A stretch of DNA of 33,923 nt from Theodoxus fluviatilis. Taxonomy: Eukaryota > Mollusca > Gastropoda > Cycloneritida > Neritidae. Positions 21,640-30,599 of this stretch are shown piece by piece. Under the pieces are notes generated by a model, which saw nothing but the letters and a program-made list of their open reading frames with translations, did no database searches and had not been told where the DNA came from. The stretch's first letter is position 1. Each line of letters opens with the position of its first letter. The stretch lies in contig JAWQFJ010002862.1 of assembly GCA_034096865.1 (NCBI GenBank), positions 1 to 33,923 of the forward strand. Reading direction: 5' to 3'. The position numbers and the translations under genes are program-made.

Positions 21640-22387
21640 CATAATAACGACAATGACGACGACAATGTTAGTGCTGCTGCAGAGGTGACTGTTGTTGTTG
21701 TTGATGATGATGATGATGAATGGTAGATGATGAATGATGGCTGATGACTGATGATCGATGGCTGATGACTGATGATCGATGGCTGATGATCGATGGCTGA
21801 TGATCGATGGCTGACGATCGATGGAGGATGATCGATGGAGGATGATCGATGGATGATAGATGAAGATTGATGGATGAAGGCTGATGGATGAAGCCGGATG
21901 GATGAAGACTGATGGATGACGATTGATGAATGCAGACTGATGAATGAAGATTGATGGGTGAAGGATGATTGATGGATGATGATTGATGGATGAAGATTGA
22001 TGGATGAAATTTTATGGATGAAAATTGATGGATGATGATTGATGGATGATTACTGATGGGTGATGGATGATTGATGGTGATTGACTGATGATTACTGACT
22101 GATGATGACTGACTGATGATGTCTGACTGATGATGACTGACTGATGACTGACTGATGATGACTGACTGATGATGCCTGATGGTGATGACTGATGATGACG
22201 GCTGATGATGACGAATGATGGGTGATGATGATGCTAATGATGGCTGATGATGATGATTGATGATGATGACTGATGATGGGTGATGCTGATGCTAATGATG
22301 GCTGATGATGATGATTGATGATTTTGACTGATGATCATGACTGATGATGGCTGATGATGGGTAATGGGTGATGGGTGATGATGATGT

Positions 22388-22449
<62 letters not shown>

Positions 22450-22450
22450 T

Positions 22451-22507
<57 letters not shown>

Positions 22508-22570
22508 CGACGATGGTGATGGTGGTGATGATGGTGATGGAGGTGGTGGTGGATGCGGTGGTGATGGTGG
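21640..22570. repeat. GAT-type satellite with pure (GAT)n core
   Basis: Beginning with GAC/GTT/GAT patches, the region consists of variants of GATGGCTGATGACTGATGATCGATGG, then GACTGACTGATGAT, ending in nearly pure (GAT)n at about 22,375-22,505 with GGT and GGA variants after that. Poly-Asp, poly-Met and poly-His frames are artefacts. Confidence 0.95.
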
Positions 22571-22736
22571 AGTTTACGAAGATAACGACATCGATGATTA
22601 TGTGATATTGTGTGTGATTGTGTCAGATCAACATTGGTACAACACATTATCATTTTCGTTAATGACATGCTGGATCACAGATGGAAAACATGACGGCCAG
22701 ACGTAGAACAAAAGTGAAAACAAGGTGGTAGATGCC

Positions 22737-22822
22737 ATTCTGTGCCACAGAGACTCACAGACACGTGTAGATCTCGTGACCGTACGGTGACGGACTGTTT
22801 GTTAGTGTCTGTGGCACAGAAT
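22737..22822. repeat. 86-bp imperfect inverted repeat
   Basis: ATTCTGTGCCACAGA...AGACAC at 22737-22764 is the reverse complement of GTGTCTGTGGCACAGAAT at 22805-22822, apart from a 10-base insertion in the left arm. It ends exactly where similarity to the LINE relic begins. It could be a small foldback element or a rearranged junction. Confidence 0.6.
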
Positions 22823-24860
22823 CCAGACTCTCATCGAAAACGATTCCGATGCTTAGAACCACACACGCTAGGGTTCAGGCATGTGTGAAATGGAACTTTA
22901 CCATCTCCGATTTGTTTTACTGCCCTGTTGGAGCAAGGCATTAGAGAGCCCGACAAATCTTTCTCTTCTCAGCACGGCGATTGCTGACCAAGTTCGTGCA
23001 AGAGGAATACATAGTGTGCAATTATTGTCAGGAAAGAACGAGCTGTTTTTTCTTATCTTTGCTGACGACATAGTTCTGCTATCAACAATACATATTGCCG
23101 GTTCTTTACTGGTGTGTGCCAAGTCTTGGCAAATACTGGTCAAGTATTCCGTCAAAATGTGCCTGGTCTTGGGATATATTCGCTGAATATTTGGTCAAGT
23201 GGTCCGGTTCTTAATTGACTTTTGCCAAGACTTGGCAAATATTTGCACAGATTAGGGTTAATGGCTCGACAGGTAATGTCAATAGGTACTGGCGCGAGGT
23301 CTTTGTGAGATCCCTCAGAGCACAATGGCGGAAAAAGTCTGTCGCTTCAGTTACATTTACAGCCTTTGCGCACTCACGGTATGGGCATGATGCTGATCGA
23401 TGCCATATTGCAAATATCCGTTGTCTGCGAGAGCTTGGCTTGGTTTCGTCAAACTATAAAGAAGCTAAAGATTTACCAAGACTTGGCGCAATAGTTGCCG
23501 AACTTTTGCCGAATGTTTGCCAATAAGTAATGTGCCAAGACTTGCTGAATATTAGCCAATATGTATTTGTCAAATGAAAACAGGCTTATAAGCTTACATT
23601 GCCAAGTTGATAACTAGGCTCAAGCGTCTGAGAGGTATGGTTTGGTTATAAACAGAAGGAAAACGAAGGTAATGAGATTTCGCTGTGGTTGGTGTCTTGG
23701 ACGAGGGATAAATGATTCCTTGGTAATACTGAGACAAAGGTCGTTAATAGATACTAATATCTTGGCTACGGATTTACTACGAAAGTATCAACCACGATGG
23801 CTCTGAATGACAAGTGCATCAGTTCGAAACGAAAGATAGCCTTATCTGTTAAAGGTCATGTGGAAACTTTGTAGTATGAATACGTCTGTATACCTTTGTG
23901 TGTTTGATGCACAGGTTTTACCCCAAGTACAATATGCCTCAGAAGTATGGGGTCTACAAAGACACGACAGTATTGAAAAAGCACACCTCTTTGCGTGCGG
24001 GAGATTAATGAATCTCTATTGTAGAACACCCAACTGCATGGTGTATGGTGAGCTAGGAAGGTATCCACATTTTGTTAACTCTACCATCAAAGCCATAAAG
24101 TATTGGTAAAGATTCGTCAAATTACCTGATAACAGACGTCCTAAGACGGCTTGCCTCATGCTCACAAATATGATGGTGTCCCCCGAATTGAAATTGACAA
24201 AATTATTTGAAAGGCGAATGTGTGAATTGGGATACGGACATGTATGGGTTAACAAAGGTGTCTCAAACGAACAAAGCTTAGTGCAGAACCTCAAGCAAAG
24301 ACTACGAAATTATTGTCGACAAGAATGGCACAGTAAAATGGAGACTGAAAGATTTCGATTATACAGAAAATTACAACAAGAATTCGAGACAGAAAAATAG
24401 ACAGACTTCTTAAACACAAAGAAATTTATAAACAATTATTATTTGAATCATGTGCAACATAAATTAGCTCTCCAGCAATTGAAGATATGCAAAAACGCAG
24501 AGATTAAATGTGCTGTACATTATGCAAAAATGCTTATGAAAACGAGGAACACTTACTATTGCATTGCCCAAAATTCCAAGTCAAAAGGACTAATTGTATC
24601 AAATAGCCTGTATCCAAAGCAAAGATACATGTAATAGGTTACCTTTACCGACACATGTTTTTCTTCTGGAAACTGAGATGTATTACGCACTGCAGAGACG
24701 AAGCGAATTATTGCCATCCTCTTCATAGGCGATATCATTTGCATTTAGGACCGAGGTAAATTACGTTCCAAATGATGCTCAATGAACTTTTTATTATTAT
24801 TGTCACAGCATACCGAATTGCACACACGTTGGATGACTCCTTGTTATGGGCCGCTGGCCT
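22823..24860 (+). pseudogene. Decayed LINE copy, same family as the 26.9-32.9 kb element
   Basis: Pieces align in order with the ORF2 of the large minus-strand LINE: RVQACVKWNFTISDLF (its HVKTCVRWKGNLSEF), SGKNELFFLIFADDIVLLST (FADD motif at about 23058-23069), INRRKTKVMRFR, YQYLGYGFTTKVSTT, FDAQVLPQVQYASEVWGLQ, then a zinc-type tail CTLCKNAYENEEHLLLHCP read across 24,510-24,575. Frames change many times and stops occur. The last recognisable piece is TATGGGCCGCTGGCCT near 24,845, matching the other copy's 3' end. The 5' part is missing before the palm of the reverse transcriptase, and about 500 bases are inserted at 23,101-23,601. Confidence 0.85.
23101..23601. mobile_element. ~500-bp insertion inside the LINE relic, with repeated near-palindromes
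   Basis: LINE similarity stops after ATTGCCGGT (about 23,100) and resumes at CAAGTTGATAAC (about 23,602) at the very next codons, so the segment between is an insertion. It carries four copies of a near-palindrome related to TTGCCAAGACTTGGCAA: at 23117-23131, 23221-23246, 23475-23487 and 23532-23544, two near each end, plus related TTGGTCAAG and TTTGCC motifs. No clear terminal inverted repeat or target duplication was found. Its class is unknown. Confidence 0.6.
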
Positions 24861-25120
24861 GCAGTTCTCGTTTCCACTGGTCCAACGGCACTGAAGACAG
24901 CTTTTCAAGTGGCAGCTCTGAGGGGGTTCTCTCCAGCAGCCATCATTTGCCATCTGTCCAGATGGAATCATTGCCCGTGAAGAATTTGGTCGGAAGTTGT
25001 GGGAATGATTTTGCGTGGAGGTAATGCAGTTCAAACGGTTCAGTGAAACAAGACTTCTAAACACTTCCGTCTTTTCGTAGGGAAGCTACCATACGCTTTC
25101 ACCGGTGTGACGTATATACA
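24861..25120. other. No gene recognised
   Basis: Open frames of 80-109 codons on both strands show no domain. This lies between the end of the LINE relic and a TGCC microsatellite. Confidence 0.4.
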
Positions 25121-25223
25121 TGCCTGCCTGCCTGCCTGCCTGCCTGCTTGCCTGCCTGCCTGCCTGCCTGCCTGTCTGCCTGCCTGCCTGCCTGCCTACC
25201 TGCCTGCCTGCCTGCCTGCCTGC
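25121..25223. repeat. (TGCC)n microsatellite
   Basis: About 100 bases of TGCC with a few single-base interruptions. Cys-Leu-Pro-Ala frames are artefacts of the tetranucleotide. Confidence 0.95.
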
Positions 25224-25283
25224 TCTTTTTTCAGTCTGTGTATCTGTGTGCCAGTCAGATCCGTGGACACACATATTATTTGG

Positions 25284-25830
25284 CTTTCAGGTCATTCCTT
25301 CTCTTGAGGATGTCCATCTTGTCACACAAGCGATCAGTGGGCGAGTTTTACCGAGCTCTGTGCGTTTGCCAACTCGGTGTACCCTCGTGATGTTGCTCAC
25401 TTGCAGAGGGTTCGATCGCACGCTTTTCACGAACTACGCAAACTTCTCCTCGCACTTTTCGTGACTGTCCCCACTGTTTGCTTCTTCTGGCACGCCGTAC
25501 AGCAGAATGTTGTCCCGGCGACCACGTTGTTCTTGAGCCTCTGTTCTGTCATCCAAATTATTCGCTATATTTGCTACTTCATTCTTGTTGTTTTCAATTG
25601 CTAAATGTTCTTGCTATGAGAAACCATCTTGCTCTTGATTTCAGCTACCTGGTTTTCTCTTTTGGAAACGTTCTCTATCAATGTAGCCAAATCATTCCTT
25701 ATGCTCTGCGACTCGTCAATCGTGGCAGGCAAAATGTTCTCTGTCAGTGTCGCATCAAAAGCCTTCAAGTCTTCTTTCTCGACAGGCCCAGGGTTTGTGG
25801 TGTATGCTTCGTCTGCTGTAGCTTTATAAG
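25284..25830 (-). pseudogene. LINE ORF1 relic (L1-type RNA-binding protein)
   Basis: On the minus strand one reads NPGPVEKEDLKAFDATL, a coiled-coil-like region (SIRNDLATLIENVSKRENQV), then RRDNILLYGVPEEA and ITRVHRVGKRTELGKTRPLI. The RR-N-x2-x-GVPE followed by RVHRVGK and RPLI layout is that of the RRM-like domain of L1/CR1-type ORF1 proteins (established pattern). At least one in-frame stop and frame changes break it. No matching ORF2 follows on its 3' side, so it is an isolated fragment. The plus-strand frames here are its shadows. Confidence 0.65.
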
Positions 25831-25849
25831 AATTATTTCTCCTTTATCG

Positions 25850-26084
25850 CATGTTATGATATAAAGCGCGTAATGATTGGCCAATAACAATAAGCGTTGT
25901 CTCTGCTTTGTCCACCAGCACAATGGCTCGTGTTGTTGTGCTATCACCTTTAACCACAGAACCCTTCGGACCATCATGATGCAACATGGTTGACCTCCAC
26001 GTCTGATGCCAAAATATGCAACTTCGAACTCTCATAATCCTATGAGCAGAGGTGGATCTTGGTTCTCTTTTGTGTACAAATTCG
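25850..26084. other. No gene recognised
   Basis: Sequence upstream (on the minus strand) of the ORF1 relic. A minus-strand frame of 202 codons crosses it and the adjacent 50-bp repeat but shows no domain. It may be 5' UTR of the same decayed LINE. Confidence 0.35.
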
Positions 26085-26234
26085 GCCTGGTGGAGATCGC
26101 CCGCAGACATGACAGTATGGCAGCTTGAAACGAAGCCTGGTGGAGATCGCCCGCAGACATGACAGTATGGCAGCTTGAAACAAAGCCTGGTGGAGATCGC
26201 CCGCAGACATGACAGTATGGCAGCTTGAAACGAA
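26085..26234. repeat. 50-bp tandem repeat, 3 copies
   Basis: The unit begins GCCTGGTGGAGATCGCCCGC at 26085, 26135 and 26185, exactly 50 bases apart and nearly identical (CGAA versus CAAA at the junctions). It breaks down after 26,234. Confidence 0.9.
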
Positions 26235-26662
26235 GCCTCGGATGAGCATAGCTCCTGCCAAAGTGATGAGAAAAATGATGAGGGGTAGGGTACTAAGAGA
26301 CTTCCAAAACCATACATCGAACTCGCCTTCAGGGTCGTACTCGGAATCACAGTTGCAGGAGCGACGAGGGCGCGTACCTGGTGCGAACGTTCCAATGCGA
26401 GCTCGTCATACCTATAACTCAACTCCCATGGCGAGTAGAGTGAAGAGCACAAACTCAGTTCAAATACTTGGCAAAGAAATCAACGATTCGTCGCAGAAAA
26501 TGGAAAACTAGTTCTTCACACAACTCGCAGTACTCTGGAATGTTTTATGTTGCGATGATTCACAACGCGAAGGTTTTTAGAAAAGCAAAAAGGGTTATCC
26601 AGCCGTTGACCCTCCGCAGAGCTCTGTCAGTAAACGTCTATTTCGGTCAGGTGCAAAGGCGC
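26235..26662. other. No gene recognised
   Basis: Short frames only, ordinary composition. This is the flank of the satellite into which the large LINE inserted. Confidence 0.4.
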
Positions 26663-26686
26663 AAGTGAGAGAAAACGAGAGAGAGG

Positions 26687-26725
<39 letters not shown>

Positions 26726-26814
26726 CTAGAGAGAGAGAGAGAGAGAGAGAGAGGGATGGAGAGAGAGAGAGAGAGGGATGGAGAGAGAGAGAGAGAGCGA
26801 GAGAGAGAGGGATG

Positions 26815-26856
<42 letters not shown>

Positions 26857-26864
26857 TGGAGAGA
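26663..26864. repeat. (GA)n / GGGATGGA satellite, left part
   Basis: GA dinucleotides punctuated by GGGATGGAGAGA. The same compound repeat resumes at 32,915 on the other side of the LINE. The two parts were evidently one satellite of about 470 bases before the insertion. Confidence 0.93.
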
Positions 26865-26896
26865 CTGACTGACTGACTGACTGACTGACTTTATTG
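26863..26896 (-). terminator. LINE 3' terminus: AATAAA and (GTCA)n tail
   Basis: On the minus strand CAATAAAG is followed by about seven GTCA tetranucleotides, then the GA satellite. It marks the 3' end of the element and probably its polyadenylation or reverse-transcription start site. Confidence 0.8.
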
Positions 26897-27088
26897 TTTA
26901 GGCCACCGGCCCATCACAAGTACATACATGACTTGCTTCCATGTCAGGAGCTCCGCATTCTCTATCAACATTGAGAAGGTATGGCATAAACAACTGGAAG
27001 TACATACTCGCATACATTACTGTCTAGGTTGTGCAAGTGTAGCAATCATTTGACACATTATTTACATGTACAATCAGACAGCATTGCT

Positions 27089-30000
27089 TTAGGTGATTTG
27101 TTCTGGACAAGTCAGACACTGATCTCGTAGTTGGAAGGCATAATAAATGTACATTGCCACCCTGCGTGTTTTCATAAAACCACATCCATTTATTAAAAAG
27201 GTAGCATCAGTGGCCTCAGGACATTTCAGATATTCCTTAATGTATCTGTTACGTAAATCATTGTACAAGGGACAGTCGAACAAAAAATGTTTCTCATTTT
27301 CTATTACACCACAGAAGGGGCATTGCTGGTCTTCACTATATCTGTGCGAGAACTGATTATTTCCTCGCAACTCATTTACTCCACATCTAAATCGGATCAG
27401 TACATCTCTGAATTTTTTTATATCCATGAAATCTAGGTACTTCTCACATTCTAACGTAGTTTTGAAGGATCTATACATTCGGAATCTTTCGCTATCGTGT
27501 ATTTTGCTGTTCCACGTCTGCCTGTTACAATCAAGCAACCTAATTTTCAGCTTGCTTAGAAAGCTTCTTTCGGTAGTAGTAATGCCTCCGCTCCTCCAGA
27601 TATATGCATATCCGGCCTTACACAAAGTATCTTCAACTGATTTGGCCCAATTGAGTTTATCTGGGATCTTTGCATTGGCTAGCATGAGATAGGCTTGCTT
27701 AGGTAGCCTGTCATCAGACATTTTGGTCAGTTTTAGCCAGTATCTGATAGCTTTCATTGCACTATTAATGGCGAGAGGAAACCTTCCCGTTTCTCCATAT
27801 ACCAAGCTGTTAGGCGTTCTGCAGTCCACCTTTAGGAAACGTTTGCAAGCAAACATATGTGCTTTTTCTATGGGTTTGTGTTCCTTTAGGCCCCATATCT
27901 CTGAAGCATACAGTAAAGAAGGCTGAACTTGTGCATCATATAGTCGGAAAAATAGTTTAGGTTTCATGTTTTTAAGACTCCACATCAATTTAAACAAATG
28001 CATTGTTTTTCGTTTCGCTGCAGTAGCCAGACTGTCCAAGGATATTGTTGTTGAGAGTTTTGTAGAGAAAATATAACCCAGATATTTATAGCTGTTTACC
28101 ACCTCAAGTTGTTTCCCATTTAACACCCATTTTTCACCTTGAGCTAAATGTCCTCCTCTCCGGAAAACCATGACCTTCGTCTTGCTTGTGTTTATTTCTA
28201 GGCCAATGCGTTGTGACGCACTAGCAAGATTGTTAATCTGGGTTTGAAGTCCTGTGGGTGAGGTCGACAGAAGTGCCACATCATCCGCGAATATGAGGAG
28301 ATAAAGCTCCGACTTTCCACTTAACATTTGAATACCATGTTTACCGTTTTCTCGTACATAGTCTGCTACTTGGTTGATGTAGAGAGAAAACAGTATCGGT
28401 GATTCTAAGGCACCCTGTTTTGTGCCAATGGGGCAGTTAATGAACTCTGAGAGGTTACCCTTCCATCTGACACAAGTTTTCACATGGGCGTACATAGATT
28501 TTAGCATATTAATCAATTTTTCAGAGGCTTGTGCTTTAGCAAGTGTACTCCAGAGGATCTGGCGGTCAACGGAATCAAAGGCTTTTTTATAATCAACAAA
28601 TGCTATATATAGTTTCCCTCTGCCCCTTCCATACACATGTCTGTTTATCATGCAGTGTAGCGTAAATATGTGGTCGACGGTAGAATACCCTGTCCTAAAA
28701 CCAGCCTGTTCCATGCAGATTTTCCCTTTGCCTTCAGCCCATAAATGCAGTCGCTTAGTTAATACAGAGGTAAAGAGCTTGCTCATAGTGCTTAACAGGG
28801 ATATACCTCTGTAGTTTGAGGGGTCGAGCCTGTTGCCTTGCTTGTGCAGAGGGATAGTGATTGATTTGCTCCATTCTCGTGGGAAGGTTTGAGCATCATA
28901 TATGGCATTAAAGAGCCTTACTAAGAAAGGCAGCATGTAGCCACGACTCAGCTTGAAAATTTCTCCTGGGATTTCGTCTAGACCTGGAGCTTTCCCACCT
29001 GAAAGCTTTGTATATTGCTTGGTTTACTTCATCTGAGGTAATTGGTGCATCCAGAATATCATCAAAAGTTACCCCTCTGTAGAGATCATCTCTGGTTTGC
29101 ACCTGAGTGTTAAGGGCGGGACTAAACAGGTTCTCAAAATATTGTTTCCATGTGTTCATTTTAATATCAGGGTATTGTGCCCTCCTGCTTGTCCTCTTGC
29201 GTATTAAGGACCAAAACTGACTGGAATTGTTCATGTTGTCTGAAATAAGTTTTAAAGCATTTTTGTGGTATTCTTTTTTCTTATCTCGTATTAGTTGTTT
29301 ATACATTTTCCTATTCTGCACGTATTCTTCTTTGTCATTGTTGCGGTGTGTTTTTCTATATTTCATAAGGGCTCTCTTTGCTCTATTCTTTTGGTCTCTG
29401 CACTCATAGTCAAACCAATCTGTAGTTTTACTTTGTAGCCTCTCGTTAATTCTGTAGGTGCGACGCATGCAGTCTATTGCCCCAAGGAGAATTTTTGTAG
29501 TCAATTCGACGGTAGAATCTATGCAAGTGTTAAGAGTTTCAAAAGCCAATTTGAGGGAAGTACTAAAGTAAGAGGTCTGGAGGTGTTCGATGACATCTGT
29601 CTCTTTGGTTTTATCCCAGGTTAATTTGCTGATTGTTTTATAAGTCTCATTTGTTCTGTTTAGACATATTTCTGATCCCAATATTATCTCAAGTGGCATA
29701 TGGTTGGAGTCTATCCTACTGCCTACAGTAAAGTGTACATTGGCCGTTTCTGTAAGCAAGCAGTAGTCTATCACACTATTTCCATGTTCAGATATGTAGG
29801 TAAATTTTCCACTGCTATCACCCTCGTTGCTACCATTCAGTATAAATAAGTGGTATAATTTACAGAAATCTATCAACATTTCCCCAAACTGGTTTGTGGT
29901 GTCATCTTGGGAATTTCTGGTAGCTGCAGAATCTCGGCAAAAACAAATATCTAGCTCATCAGAGACTCTTTCGTGATCATTGTCCCTGTCGGTATGTAGA

Positions 30001-30533
30001 TTCCATGTACCCACTCTCGCATTTAGGTCTCCACAAATCATAACAGTATTGCTAGGATATGCCTCTAACAATTCAAGCATAATACTCTCTAGAAATTGGA
30101 CAGCACATTTTTCTTCTTTGTCTCTGTAGTAAGGCGAATTTACAGGTGGTACGTACACGCATATAAGAATGATATCTGCGATGGGTACATTTCTCAACCT
30201 CAGTATAAGTATATTGTCATAGCAACATTTTATCTGAACCACTTGACAGGCACAGGTTTTCTTTACCATAAACACCACTCCACCAGAACGCCTCCCTTGG
30301 CGGGACAGCTTGATAGCAGGTGAATGGTATACAATGTAATCATCAAAATAAATGGAGAAGTCGAAGGTCTCTGCCGTAAATGTTTCTAAAAAGCACAGCA
30401 TATCAAATAGTGCAATATATGGCAAGAAATCTGCATCAGCAAGCCTGGAAGAGAGTCCCTCAATGTTCCAAACCAAGATGGAAAGACCTACTGACCTTAC
30501 GAGGTGCTGACAGTCCCTCACGGAATACTCCAT
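27089..30533 (-). pseudogene. LINE ORF2: AP-like endonuclease and reverse transcriptase, one frameshift
   Basis: The ATG is at 30531-30533 and the stop at 27089-27091, about 1,147 codons with one frame change. Endonuclease residues, from that ATG: Asn23 (VWNIEGL), Glu50 (CFLETF), Asp169 and Asn171 (GDLNA), Asp256 (VIDYCL) and Ser276-Asn277-His278, where the family has Ser-Asp-His. The frame breaks between about 29,003 and 29,010, in the conserved segment before GGKAPGLDEIPGEIF, and continues in another frame to the end. Reverse transcriptase: NYRGISLLS, AFVDYKKAFDSVD (motif A), KQGALESPILF (motif B) and FADDVALL (motif C, about 28,280-28,291). The C-terminal tail CPFCGVIENEKHFLFDC is C-x2-C-x7-H-x4-C. 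It would reverse-transcribe its own mRNA at a nicked target. The frameshift and the Asp-to-Asn change make this copy probably inactive. Confidence 0.88.
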
Positions 30534-30599
30534 CTGAGGTCCCCTCCCCACAACACTACGTCGTTCCGCCTCAGCGGATTCAGGGCCGTGGCCTGCACG

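Noticed and set aside
22234..22706. Poly-His, poly-Asp and poly-Met frames
   Set aside because: Artefacts of the (GAT)n repeat on both strands.
25107..25464. Cys-Pro-Ala-rich peptide (toxin-like cysteine pattern)
   Set aside because: The cysteines come from the TGCC tetranucleotide repeat; no signal peptide or family pattern.
25844..26452. 202-codon minus-strand gene
   Set aside because: It runs through the 50-bp tandem repeat and shows no domain; likely chance or LINE 5' UTR.
26665..26868. Arg/Glu-rich protein
   Set aside because: Translation of the GA satellite.
27147..29409. Plus-strand frames opposite the LINE ORF2
   Set aside because: Shadows of the conserved reverse transcriptase and endonuclease frame on the minus strand.
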